From Gemmiger formicilis (GTDB lineage: Bacteria; Bacillota; Clostridia; Oscillospirales; Ruminococcaceae): DNA of 64,000 bases. Below are positions 41,009 to 49,538 of the stretch, piece by piece. The position numbers and the translations under genes are program-made. The stretch lies in the NCBI RefSeq assembly GCF_900167555.1, contig NZ_FUYF01000010.1, forward strand, positions 44,036 through 108,035. The letters are read 5' to 3'. The notes under the pieces are model-generated. The model did no database searches. It saw only the letters and a list, made by a program, of their open reading frames with translations, and was not told where the DNA came from. Within the stretch, counting starts at the first letter, position 1. The number at the start of each line of letters is the position of its first letter.

Positions 41009-41432
41009 GGCTGTCGTACACCTCCTCCCGCATCCGCTTTTCGATGATTTGCTTTACTTCCTCATAGGGGAAGCTGTCGCCGGCGTACCGCGTGAACAGA
41101 TCCGGATTCGCGTCATACCAGGCGCGGGTCTGTGCATCGGTAAAATCCGGGCAGATACCCAGCGCACGGATCTTTTCGCACGGCTCCGCGAAATCCAGCT
41201 TGAAGCGGGTCAGCTCATATTGCAGGTAGGCAGGGGCAGAGAAGCGCCGCGTGCCGTACACGGGCTTGCCGTCCTGCTCCGCTCTTTCCGCCTGCGCGTT
41301 TTTGGCTGCCCGGCGGCGTTCCAGCGCCTCGGGGCTGTCGTCGCCGATCAGCCCCCAGCGCTTTGCCAGCGTCAGGCAGGCTTTTGCGTGACGCCACTGC
41401 TCCGGCGTCAGGCAGTAGGTTCGTTCGTCCAT
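40968..41432 (-). CDS. Small protein of unknown function in the GNB/LNB operon
   Basis: 154 residues from ATG 41432, whose ATG overlaps the permease stop (ATGA), so it is translationally coupled. It is charged and helical: TPEQWRHAKACLTLAKRWGL at the start, ERRRAAKNAQAERAEQDGK in the middle, and FPYEEVKQIIEKRMREEVYD near the end. There is no signal peptide, membrane segment or clear motif, and I do not recognise the family. Sharing 41 bases with the beta-helix gene suggests the two are made together. Confidence 0.7.
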   Translation of the reverse strand: MDERTYCLTPEQWRHAKACLTLAKRWGLIGDDSPEALERRRAAKNAQAERAEQDGKPVYGTRRFSAPAYLQYELTRFKLDFAEPCEKIRALGICPDFTDAQTRAWYDANPDLFTRYAGDSFPYEEVKQIIEKRMREEVYDSLVQDLLRGPADRP

Positions 41433-42247
41433 CACTTGACTGCACCCGTGATGCCGTTGGCAAAGCTCTTCTGCAGGCAGAGGAAGATGATCGCGGTGGG
41501 CAGCGTGCAGATCAGAACGCCCAGCATCAGCATACCGTAGTCCACACTGTAGCCGCTCTTGAGGTTTGCGACCAGCATCGGCATTGTGATGGATGCGTTG
41601 CTTTGGAATACGACCTTCGGCCAGAGGTAGCTGTTCCATGCGTTCATAAACGTGACAGTCATCGCCGCGCCGTAGGTAGAGCGCATGATGGGGACAAACA
41701 TCCGAAAGAAGATGCCGATCTCGCTCAAACCGTCGAGACGCGCCGCTTCAATAATGTCATTGGGGAAGGAACGCGATGCCTGCCGGAACAGCATGATCAT
41801 AAACGGTGTCGAGATGGACGGCAGCACGAACGCCGCCCAGCTGTTGACAAGCCCCCAGTGGGACATCATCTTGAACAGGGGGATCATAATGGCCACGAAC
41901 GGCAGCATCATCGCCAGCAGCAGAACGCTCATCAGGGCGTCCTTCGCCTTATCGTGGTAAATTTCAAAGCCGTAGCCCGCGATGGAGCAGACCAGCAGCG
42001 TGATGAGTGTCATCAGGATGGCGTTGCGGAAGGAGTTTGCCATGGCCAGCCCCAGATTCTGGTTGGCAACCAACGACTTGAAGTTTTCTACCAGATAGGT
42101 GCCGGGGATCAGCTTGCCGCGCACAACATCAATGCTGGTGTTCGTCGCGCCGCACAGCATATAGTACAGCGGGAACACAGACAGGAAGCTGGCCAAAATC
42201 AGCACAGCGTGCGCCAGAATCTTTTTACCCTTAGTCACGCTTATCAC
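41432..42247 (-). CDS. ABC transporter permease, MalG-like (GNB/LNB locus)
   Basis: 271 residues, six membrane segments (VLILASFLSVFPLYYMLCG at the start). The EAA loop is EAARLDGLSEIGIFFRMFVP near residue 185, and the C-terminus FANGITGAVK is typical. It overlaps the upstream permease gene by 17 bases. With its partner it forms the channel for the sugar bound by the lipoprotein encoded at 43234-44595. Confidence 0.92.
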   Translation of the reverse strand: MISVTKGKKILAHAVLILASFLSVFPLYYMLCGATNTSIDVVRGKLIPGTYLVENFKSLVANQNLGLAMANSFRNAILMTLITLLVCSIAGYGFEIYHDKAKDALMSVLLLAMMLPFVAIMIPLFKMMSHWGLVNSWAAFVLPSISTPFMIMLFRQASRSFPNDIIEAARLDGLSEIGIFFRMFVPIMRSTYGAAMTVTFMNAWNSYLWPKVVFQSNASITMPMLVANLKSGYSVDYGMLMLGVLICTLPTAIIFLCLQKSFANGITGAVK

Positions 42248-43112
42248 CTACTTTCATTTGGATGGCAGACAGCACTGCCACGACCACAAGGATAAACACC
42301 GACAGCGCCGCCGCATAGTTGAACTTGGGCGTCTCGACAAACGAGATGTTATAAATATAGTGGGTCAGTGTCATGGTCGCCTTGCCGGGACCGCCCGCCG
42401 TCAGGTTGACGGACTCATCAAACAGCTGCAGCGTGCCGGAGGTGGACATGATGGCAGTCAGCAGGATGGTGGGCTTCAGCAGGGGGATCGTCAGGTGAAC
42501 AAACTGCTGGAGCGGGGAAGCGCCGTCGATGCGGGCCGCTTCGTAGATCGAGTAGTCGATGTTTTGCAAACCGGCAAGATAAAAGACCATGTTGTAGCCG
42601 GTCCAGCGCCAGACCAGCGCAATAACGATGACCCAGCGTGCCGCCCATGCGTTCTGGAACCAATCCACTGTGGGGATGCCCACGGTGGACAGCACCCGGT
42701 TGACCAGACCATCGTTGGCAAACAGGGATTTGAAAATCATCGAGTAGGAGACAAGCGATGTGGCGCAGGGCAGGAAAATCATCGTGCGGTAGATGCCCTT
42801 GCCCTTGATGTCCGGGCTGTTGAGCAGCTGCGCCAGGATCAATGCCAGGATCAGCATAATGGGCACCTGGATCACAAAATAGAAAATCGTGTTAAACAGG
42901 CACTGCTGGAACGTGGCATCCTTTAAAATGCGCACGTAGTTGGCAAAGCCCGCAGGCTGTACAGCGCTGCCGGTGCCTTTCTGGAACGAAAGGATCAGCG
43001 CCTGCACCATGGGGTAAAAGCAGAATACAAATATCAGGAGTGCTGCCGGCAGCAGGAAGGCCCAACCCGTCAGGCTGCGCTTCTGCTCCATATTCAGTCC
43101 TTTTTTCTTCAT
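42231..43112 (-). CDS. ABC transporter permease, MalF-like (GNB/LNB locus)
   Basis: 293 residues from ATG 43112 with AGGAG eight bases upstream. Six membrane segments, beginning GWAFLLPAALLIFVFCFYP, and the EAA loop EAARIDGASPLQQFVHLTIP near residue 200. It pairs with the following MalG-like permease. No ATPase gene is present in the operon, as in the nan locus. Confidence 0.92.
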   Translation of the reverse strand: MKKKGLNMEQKRSLTGWAFLLPAALLIFVFCFYPMVQALILSFQKGTGSAVQPAGFANYVRILKDATFQQCLFNTIFYFVIQVPIMLILALILAQLLNSPDIKGKGIYRTMIFLPCATSLVSYSMIFKSLFANDGLVNRVLSTVGIPTVDWFQNAWAARWVIVIALVWRWTGYNMVFYLAGLQNIDYSIYEAARIDGASPLQQFVHLTIPLLKPTILLTAIMSTSGTLQLFDESVNLTAGGPGKATMTLTHYIYNISFVETPKFNYAAALSVFILVVVAVLSAIQMKVGDKRD

Positions 43113-43137
43113 CGTAGTGTCTCCTATTTTGCCACAA

Positions 43138-43192
43138 AAGCAAGGGCGCGGCTTGCAGCGGACGTATCAGATGCAAACCGTGCCCTTGGCAA
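43138..43192 (-). terminator. Hairpin between binding-protein and permease genes (GNB/LNB operon)
   Basis: On the minus strand CAAGGGCACGGTTTGCA pairs with TGCAAGCCGCGCCCTTG with two mismatches, followed by CTTTTGT. It is a probable partial terminator or RNA-stabilising stem that favours the upstream binding-protein message. Confidence 0.6.
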
Positions 43193-43233
43193 ATTCTCAG
43201 TTGTAACCGGACACAGTGTGTGTCATGTTTTGC

Positions 43234-44595
43234 TTAGCCAGCGATGTTGAACTCCACGGTATCCTGGGCGTTCTGCATCTCGCTGTCAATGTCGGCGTTG
43301 TTCTGGACGATGTTGGTGACGGCATCGGTCAGGGCGCTGCGCACGTCAGAGTAGTAAGCGCCGCAGTCGAATGCGGGGACCTTGCCTGCAAACTCAACGA
43401 TGTCCTTGTAAACGGTCTGGCCGCCGTAGAACTCGGAAGGCTGGTTGTAGACGTCGCTCTCGGCAGCGGGCAGGTAGCTGGAGATCGCACCGGCGTTGGG
43501 CAGCAGATCGTCATACAGCTCGACGCTGGAACCGAAGGTGCTCTTCAGGAAGTCGAAGGCCAGCTCGGTGTTCTTGCAGTTGGAGGAAACGGCCCAGCTT
43601 GCGCCGCCGCAGTTTGCGTAGTTGGTGGCACCGTCGATACCGTCCAGCTTGGGCATATTCACGATAGCCCACTTGCCGGACTGATCCGCGGCAGCCTGCA
43701 CGCTGGACATGATCCAGCAGCCGTTGATGACGCCGGCAGCCTTGCCGTCATTCATGGAAGCAATGTACTGGTCCCAGTCGGTGTACTCGGCCAGAATGCC
43801 CTTGTCGACCATGTCTTTGTAGACGGTCAGGGACTCTTTCAGCGCGGCATTGTCGGCGATCTTGACCTCGCCGTCCACCACGGGGGAGGCACCGGCAGAC
43901 TGCATCATCTCGATGATCAGCTCGGAACCGCCGGAGGAGGTCAGCATCGGCACGCCGTTGGCGTCCACGACCTTCTGCGCCTTCTCCTCGAACTCGCTCC
44001 AGGTCAGATCCTTGAAGTCGTCGACGGTCAGACCGGCATTCTCGATCATATCGGAACGAACCGCCATGACGGAAGCGCCGTTGTCGAAGGGCAGACCGTA
44101 GTGGTGGCCATCGACGGTAGAATCAGCCAGCTTGCCGCCGGAGAACTTGTCCCAATCCAAGCCGGAATCGGTCAGGTCGGTGTAGATACCGGGGAAGTTG
44201 GCGACCATCTTGTGGTAGGAATAGTCCTGCATCAGGAAAAGATCAGGCAGGGTGCTGTAATCCTCGCTGGTGGCAGCGGTGATGAGCTTGGTCTCGATGT
44301 CGCTGTAGACGTTTTCTTCAATGTTCAGCTTGAAGTTGGGGTGATCCTTCTGGTAGATGGCCTCCGCCTGCTTCAGGGCGTAGATGTTGAAGTTGGGGTC
44401 CCATGCCCATACGGTCAGGGTCTCGTCGCCGTCAGCGGCAGTGGACTCTGCGGTGGATTCCACTTTGGACTCGGCAGGGGTGCTCTCGGCGGTAGAGGTG
44501 GCTGCGCTGCTGGAAGCGGCACCGCCGCCGCAGCCGACCAGCAGGGATGCTGCCATAGCTGCCGCCATAAGGGCTGCTGCATTCTTCTTTTTCAT
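43234..44595 (-). CDS. ABC transporter substrate-binding lipoprotein, predicted galacto-/lacto-N-biose
   Basis: 453 residues with GGAGGAAAC upstream. The signal peptide ends in lipobox LVGC (Cys22), followed by a Ser/Ala/Glu linker to about residue 55 and a family 1 solute-binding fold (LTVWAWDPNFNIYALKQAEAIY). Position directly after the GH112 phosphorylase gene suggests binding of GNB (Gal-beta-1,3-GalNAc) or LNB (Gal-beta-1,3-GlcNAc), as for the bifidobacterial GL-BP; this is contextual. Confidence 0.88.
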   Translation of the reverse strand: MKKKNAAALMAAAMAASLLVGCGGGAASSSAATSTAESTPAESKVESTAESTAADGDETLTVWAWDPNFNIYALKQAEAIYQKDHPNFKLNIEENVYSDIETKLITAATSEDYSTLPDLFLMQDYSYHKMVANFPGIYTDLTDSGLDWDKFSGGKLADSTVDGHHYGLPFDNGASVMAVRSDMIENAGLTVDDFKDLTWSEFEEKAQKVVDANGVPMLTSSGGSELIIEMMQSAGASPVVDGEVKIADNAALKESLTVYKDMVDKGILAEYTDWDQYIASMNDGKAAGVINGCWIMSSVQAAADQSGKWAIVNMPKLDGIDGATNYANCGGASWAVSSNCKNTELAFDFLKSTFGSSVELYDDLLPNAGAISSYLPAAESDVYNQPSEFYGGQTVYKDIVEFAGKVPAFDCGAYYSDVRSALTDAVTNIVQNNADIDSEMQNAQDTVEFNIAG

Positions 44596-44676
44596 GGGGG
44601 TTTCCTCCTTAAAAATGTTTCTCCATTCTTTGGCTGTATAACGTATGTCCCACGGCGGGGCATAAATTATCGGGTG

Positions 44677-46836
44677 TTATTCGGCATCGTCTACCCAGCG
44701 CATCTCGCGCGGGGCCAGCGTCAGGCTGTCGATCAGATGCCCCTTGATGTACAGGTCTGTCTTTTCCTCGGCATCTGCGTTATTGATGACCGCGATGCGC
44801 TTCGTTTCGGGGAATACCGTGACCTCGGTATCGACGTTGGTCACGTAGTAGTGCTTCATCTCCTCCGGCATACCGGCGGCGTAGTAGATGGCGCGCAGCA
44901 AAATGCGGCAGTTCTGCGGGGAGTAGGGCAGCCCGGCAAAGTAGACGCTGTGGCCCTTGCCGTACTCGTTGACGACCAACTGGCTGTACTCGCCGTCCTG
45001 CGCCAGGATCTGATAGTGCTTGCCCTGCGCGTAGATGCGGCTCGTGCCCTCGCCGAAATCAACGGCGGTGTCAATATCCTCCAGGATAAAGTGGTGCGGG
45101 TCGCAGGTGTTGTATTTGTCGGTGCTTAACGAGAAGCCCATCTCGCGGTCCACGCCCATCACGTCGGACAGCTGGAAGTACCGCCCCTGATGCTGGCAGG
45201 CGGTGGGCTCGCCCACACCGATGAAGCCGCCGCCCTCGTCCACAAATTTGCGGATGGCGGTCACGACCTTTTCGTCGATCCAGTTCTCGGCACCGCTGAA
45301 GGCTGTGTACGCATCGCCGACGTTGATGATGACGCCGATGTCCTTGGGGATGCCGTTGCGGATGTCATCGAAGTCGATGAACTCCACGTCAAACGGCATG
45401 CCGCTCAGGCATTCGAGAACACCCTCGGCGGAGTAGGTCTCCCGGTGGTAAATGGAGTGATGCACCTGATTGCTCATCCACTTGCGCAGGCCGCCCCAGC
45501 AGTTGAGGATGGCCACCTTGAACGGGGCAACGTAGGACTTTGTGCCCTGCATATTTTCGTGGATCTGGCGGAACTCGCCGACCACATTCTGGATCTCGTC
45601 AATAAAGCCGGGCCAGTTGCTGGCAAGCTTGAGGTAGCCGCCGTAGCCGATGCGGTCCAGCGGGCTGCGCAAAATCGCGCGGCGGGCCTTCATCCAGTTG
45701 GTGCGGGCCTCACCGATGGGGTCGCCGCCCTCGGTGAACACATCGGGGAAGAAGTAGGGCAGCAGACGGCCTTCGGTGTACTTGACGCCCTTGATGTCGG
45801 AGATCATCCGCAGCGTAACGCCGCTGCCGACCGAGCCGACCACGGCGTCCAGCCCGATGGAGGCGAAATACTTGCCGTAGGGCTCGGTGCCGATCCAGTG
45901 ATCGCCGAGGAACATCATCGCTTCCTTGCCGTAGGAGTGGACGATGTCGACCATCTCTTTGGCAAGAGCGCAGACCTCCTGCTGCTGGAACTCGATGAAA
46001 TCGCGGAACTCCTTGCTGGGCACGCGGAACATCGTGTTGTGGTAGCCCTGATCCACAATGAACTCGGGGCGGAACTTGTACCCTGCCCACTTTTCAAATT
46101 TTTCCAGAATGTAGGGGCTGACGCTGGCGCTGTAGCCGAACCATTCGACGAATTTCTCGCGCTTCTGGTCGTCAAAGGTCAGCGTGAACTGGTGAAAGAA
46201 GGTCGTGAACCGCACCACATCAATGTGGGGGTTGGCCTCGCACCAGCGGCGCAGCTTTTCTTTTACATAGGCCTGCGTCTTGGGCTGGCGCACATCGTAG
46301 GTCAGCTGGTGCGGCGTATCCTTCCAGTCGTTCGTCAGGAAGTTGTACATGTGTACGGGGTCCCAGATCAGGAACGCCAGAAAGCTGACGGTGTACTCGT
46401 GATAGGGGACGGTTTCGATCTCGACCTCGCCCGTCGGCTCATCGAAGAACCACTTGTCGGTGGGGACGACCTCGCCCGTCGTGCGGTCAATGACCTCCCA
46501 CCAGCGCTTGGGGTCGTCCAGCGTGTTGACCTTGAGCTGCTGGGTGTGGAAGCCGTCCATCAGATGAATGCGCAGCTTCGTGCCGCGCGCCGTATGGCGG
46601 TCACTGATAAGATACTCCTGCTGGACCTCGTCGGGGTTTGCCTCCGCCCAGGCGTTGTCCTTGCGGGTCGTATAATAGGTAGCGTACTTTTTGGCGGGGT
46701 CCGTCAGCAGCTCCTTCGGCATTTCGGTGCCGTCGCAGTCACGCAGGGCATCCGCGCCCAACAGATTCTTCAGCCGCAGGGTCTCCGCAACCACATCTGC
46801 GTCTGTGGGAAGTGTCAATCTTCCGGTCTGCTCCAT
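44677..46836 (-). CDS. lnpA: 1,3-beta-galactosyl-N-acetylhexosamine phosphorylase (GH112)
   Basis: 719 residues from ATG 46836 (AAGGGA eight bases upstream; ATG 46842 and 46881 are alternatives). It splits galacto-N-biose or lacto-N-biose with phosphate to galactose-1-phosphate and GalNAc or GlcNAc in the cytoplasm. GH112 features: RFTTFFHQFTLTFDD near 209, the catalytic acid Asp312 in GDHWIGTEPYG (equal to Asp313 of the Bifidobacterium longum enzyme), a TIM barrel followed by a beta-galactosidase-trimerisation-like Rossmann domain (VAILNCWGG, DVEFIDFDD, GGGFIGVGEPT), and a small C-terminal barrel. The length is typical. It is the first gene of the operon, divergent from an AraC activator. 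Confidence 0.93.
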   Translation of the reverse strand: MEQTGRLTLPTDADVVAETLRLKNLLGADALRDCDGTEMPKELLTDPAKKYATYYTTRKDNAWAEANPDEVQQEYLISDRHTARGTKLRIHLMDGFHTQQLKVNTLDDPKRWWEVIDRTTGEVVPTDKWFFDEPTGEVEIETVPYHEYTVSFLAFLIWDPVHMYNFLTNDWKDTPHQLTYDVRQPKTQAYVKEKLRRWCEANPHIDVVRFTTFFHQFTLTFDDQKREKFVEWFGYSASVSPYILEKFEKWAGYKFRPEFIVDQGYHNTMFRVPSKEFRDFIEFQQQEVCALAKEMVDIVHSYGKEAMMFLGDHWIGTEPYGKYFASIGLDAVVGSVGSGVTLRMISDIKGVKYTEGRLLPYFFPDVFTEGGDPIGEARTNWMKARRAILRSPLDRIGYGGYLKLASNWPGFIDEIQNVVGEFRQIHENMQGTKSYVAPFKVAILNCWGGLRKWMSNQVHHSIYHRETYSAEGVLECLSGMPFDVEFIDFDDIRNGIPKDIGVIINVGDAYTAFSGAENWIDEKVVTAIRKFVDEGGGFIGVGEPTACQHQGRYFQLSDVMGVDREMGFSLSTDKYNTCDPHHFILEDIDTAVDFGEGTSRIYAQGKHYQILAQDGEYSQLVVNEYGKGHSVYFAGLPYSPQNCRILLRAIYYAAGMPEEMKHYYVTNVDTEVTVFPETKRIAVINNADAEEKTDLYIKGHLIDSLTLAPREMRWVDDAE

Positions 46837-47001
46837 CTTCATAATCCCTTCTCTGTCCGTTTTGTCTGCCACGGCAGGCATCGTTTCATTGACACCATCA
46901 TACTTGTTTCTGCCCTCTTTGAACAGTAGGTATATTGTTGCGCATTTGTACTATCTTGCTTTATTTTCGAATGTCGGCGGCAACATCAGAAAATAAAGAA
47001 A

Positions 47002-47039
47002 AAGCTGCACAAAAAGTAAGACTTTTCTTTGTGCAGCTT
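47002..47039 (-). terminator. Hairpin in the lnpA upstream region, possible leader attenuator
   Basis: AAGCTGCACAAA (47002-47013) pairs with TTTGTGCAGCTT (47028-47039). A T-rich tract follows on the minus strand (TTTTTCTTTATTTT). It is about 165 bases upstream of lnpA in the 429-base gap to the divergent AraC gene. Any minus-strand transcript begun beyond it would meet a terminator before lnpA. Confidence 0.5.
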
Positions 47040-47112
47040 GCCAACTTTGGGCCTGCTTGCAGCGAAACGTGCTGATATTCTGTTTTGCATCGCGATTTTT
47101 TATGGAAAGCTC

Positions 47113-47141
47113 TTGCCATGCGCCCCAAATGCGTATATAAT
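47113..47141 (+). promoter_or_regulatory. Promoter of the AraC-type activator gene
   Basis: -35 TTGCCA (47113-47118), 17-base spacer, -10 TATAAT (47136-47141). The leader to ATG 47266 is about 118 bases. Confidence 0.7.
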
Positions 47142-47265
47142 AAGGACGGAACCGGAAATGGCCCACGACTTTTTACTTTTCCGTTCTTGCTTAATTATGT
47201 AACGATATTGCTCCACATACTTTGGATTATTTGTAAATATTTTGTCATTCGGAGGCGCGCCGCCT

Positions 47266-48111
47266 ATGAACACACGGTATGAATTCAATATGGACGTTCC
47301 CCCGCGGGAGGCCATCCGCCTGATGTACGTGAGCAAGAGCCGCTTCGGCGGAGACTGGAACTCGGTGCCGCATACCCACTCCTGCACCGAAGTGTTCTAC
47401 TGCGTGGATGGACGCGGTCAGTTCAACGTCGAAGGCAAAATGCTGGACGTTGCCCCGGACGACATGGTCATTGTGAACCCCCGCACCCTGCATACCGAGT
47501 TGAGCTACCAGGCAAACCCGCTGGAATATATTGTGCTGGGCATCGAGGGCATTGAAATTTTGTTTGACCAGAAGGACCACGGCTACACGATGCTGAAATG
47601 CAGCCCCCAGCGGGAGGAGCTGCTGAGCCTGATGCAGCTGCTGCTGCGGGAAATCGACGCGCGGGAGGACGGCTGCGAGATGGTCTGCCAGGACCTGACC
47701 GAGGTGCTGCTAGTCAAAATCGTGCGCATGGCATCGGTTTCGCTGCGCCTCACTGCGCCGCCCGCCGAGAGCAAGGAATGTGCCACCGCAAAACGATATA
47801 TCGATGAAAATTACAGTGAAAGCATTACCCTGGACAAGCTGGCGGAGATTGCCCACGTAAACAAGTATTACCTGTCCCACTCGTTCAAGAACGAGTATAA
47901 GGTCTCCCCCATCGACTACCTGATGAAGCGCCGCATTACCGAGGCCAAAGCGCTGCTTACCAGCACCGATTTCAGCCTGACCCAGATCGCCGAGCAGATC
48001 GGCTTCGGCTCTTTGGCTTATTTTTCCAAATGCTTCCGTAAGATCGAAGGCACCAGACCCAATGAGTACCGCAAAAGTGCCCGGCAGAAATCCGCACAGG
48101 GGACCCGCTGA
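47266..48111 (+). CDS. AraC family regulator, likely activator of the GNB/LNB operon
   Basis: 281 residues from ATG 47266, with CGGAGG ten bases upstream. The N-terminal cupin domain has SVPHTHSCTEVFYCVDGRGQF and VNPRTLHTELSY, typical of sugar-sensing AraC proteins. The two C-terminal helix-turn-helix units are ITLDKLAEIAHVNKYYLSHSFKNEY and LTQIAEQIGFGSLAYFSKCFRKIEG. It is divergent from lnpA, the usual arrangement of an AraC activator and its sugar operon; the inducer would be GNB, LNB or a breakdown product (inference). Confidence 0.9.
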   Translation: MNTRYEFNMDVPPREAIRLMYVSKSRFGGDWNSVPHTHSCTEVFYCVDGRGQFNVEGKMLDVAPDDMVIVNPRTLHTELSYQANPLEYIVLGIEGIEILFDQKDHGYTMLKCSPQREELLSLMQLLLREIDAREDGCEMVCQDLTEVLLVKIVRMASVSLRLTAPPAESKECATAKRYIDENYSESITLDKLAEIAHVNKYYLSHSFKNEYKVSPIDYLMKRRITEAKALLTSTDFSLTQIAEQIGFGSLAYFSKCFRKIEGTRPNEYRKSARQKSAQGTR

Positions 48112-48133
48112 GCCTATCCGGCCTATATTAAAT

Positions 48134-48415
48134 AGGTAGGGGCAGCCATTGGCTGCCCCTGGACTGTCGAGAAAGATGTGCTCACCCCTTGGCCCCCTCT
48201 GCGAGGGGGCTCCGCCCGCAGGCGGTGGGGGAGAGAACTGTACGGCTGCCCGAAATATTTCGGACTATGGCAAGGTTCTCTCCCTCCGCCCCTTCGGGGC
48301 ACCTCCCTCGCAGAGGGAGGTTTTTGACATGCAGAAGGGATGCCGCGAATGCGGCATCCCTTTTTGCGTTTTGAAAGAGTGCATTGTAGGGGCGAGCATT
48401 GCTCGCCCCTGCCCG
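48134..48415. repeat. Three palindromic intergenic repeats
   Basis: GTAGGGGCAGCCATTGGCTG and complement (48137-48161); a composite block 48189-48330 with CCCCCTCTGCGAGGGGG, a CTCCGCCCGCAGGCGG arm, CCGAAATATTTCGG, and CCTCCCTCGCAGAGGGAGG; then GGGGCGAGCATTGCTCGCCC (48390-48409). They fill the 342-base gap between convergent genes. The 48189-48330 block is the most complete copy of the CCTCCCTC family in the window. Confidence 0.75.
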
Positions 48416-48453
48416 TTTGTTTTGCAAGAAAACTGTCCCGGGAAATGCGTTGC

Positions 48454-48993
48454 TCAGTTCAGCGTCACGGTGATGGTGCCGATTTTGGTGTTGTCGGCGG
48501 TGGTGCTGCCCAATGCGCCGTTCAGAGACAGTGAGGTCGTGGCCTTGGGGGCTGCCTCTACAGCCGTGCCGACGGCGGTTTCCAGATTGAGCGAAGCGTT
48601 GTCGAAGGTGCCGGTGATGCCCTCAAAGCCAGTGTCTGCCGCATAGCTGAACGCTGCCGTAACGCCCGTGTTGGAGTGGTTGGTCACGGTGATCGTGTTG
48701 CCGCCTTCCTTGTCTACCGTCCAGACACCGCCTTCGGCGTCGGTGGTTTTGTGGGTGGCAGGGTCCCAAATACCGGCTTCCGCCGTATAGGTAAACGCCA
48801 TATCGCCCCAGGTGATGTCCACGCTGTACACCGTGCCGCCCGCGCCGCCGGACGAATCTGCCCTATAGGTTGCCGTTACATCGTGGCTGGCTGTGCCGCC
48901 GCCTGTGGTGATCATGTCCGCGTAGGCAGACAGGGGTGCCAGAGAGAACACCATGGCAAGGGTAAGTACCAGAGCTGTTTTTTTCTTCCTCAT
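48454..48993 (-). CDS. Small secreted protein with a WG...W-PATH domain
   Basis: 179 residues with AGGAAGGAT upstream. The signal peptide (residues 1-25, ending AYA) is followed by a Gly/Thr-rich stretch and a beta-rich domain with ITWGDMAFTYT, GIWDPATHKTTD and ITVTNHSNTGVTAAFSYA, ending in KIGTITVTLN. The same domain pattern occurs at the C-terminus of the protein encoded at 49538-51664. There is no LPXTG motif or lipobox. I do not recognise the family; a surface or matrix protein is likely. It lies downstream of the two following genes on the same strand. Confidence 0.75.
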   Translation of the reverse strand: MRKKKTALVLTLAMVFSLAPLSAYADMITTGGGTASHDVTATYRADSSGGAGGTVYSVDITWGDMAFTYTAEAGIWDPATHKTTDAEGGVWTVDKEGGNTITVTNHSNTGVTAAFSYAADTGFEGITGTFDNASLNLETAVGTAVEAAPKATTSLSLNGALGSTTADNTKIGTITVTLN

Positions 48994-49052
48994 TGTTTTT
49001 CATCCTTCCTGAAAAATTATACGGGCATTGCCCTATGTCGTCCGTGCGGGGG

Positions 49053-49538
49053 TCAGCCCGTTACGGTGACGGTTACGGGAATTTCGGCGTCCAGCATAGC
49101 CTTGGCGCCGGTTTGCGGGTGGTAGAACGATACCTTCAGCGTGCCGCTGCAGCTGCCTGCCGTCAGGTCTTTTTCGACGCCGTCCAAAAGTGCCAGCTGG
49201 GTGACCTGCTCGCCGGGGGCCAGCAGGTCGGATCGTGCCGCCTCACACTCCCCGACGACCAGGCAAACCGATGCGTCCCAGCCGGACTTTTCGGGGTTGG
49301 CAAACAGCAGCGTGACCTGCCCGGCGGTTAAGTCGATGCCTGCCGCATCGGAATAGGTCAGCGACACCGTGCCGCCGCCGGCGGGCGTCGATACCGATGA
49401 CTCCGGCGCGGGGGCGGTGTCCGTCGCCTGCGGCTTTTTGCGGCAGAAAAGCACGCCAAGCAGCAGAAGAAGCAACAGCAGCAGAAGAAGCACGAGCAGC
49501 AGCCACCGCTTTTTGCGGTTCTTGTCTGTGTTTTCCAT
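49053..49538 (-). CDS. Membrane-anchored extracellular beta-domain protein
   Basis: 161 residues from ATG 49538, overlapping the upstream stop by ATGA. A short charged N-terminus (MENTDKNRKKRW) precedes an unusual near-pure leucine membrane segment, then a Pro/Ala/Thr linker and a single outside beta-sandwich of about 110 residues (VSLTYSDAAGIDLTAGQVTLLFANP), ending in IPVTVTVTG. The orientation (positive inside) puts the domain outside the cell. Translational coupling to the InlB-repeat protein suggests a shared assembly. Family not recognised. Confidence 0.75.
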   Translation of the reverse strand: MENTDKNRKKRWLLLVLLLLLLLLLLLGVLFCRKKPQATDTAPAPESSVSTPAGGGTVSLTYSDAAGIDLTAGQVTLLFANPEKSGWDASVCLVVGECEAARSDLLAPGEQVTQLALLDGVEKDLTAGSCSGTLKVSFYHPQTGAKAMLDAEIPVTVTVTG

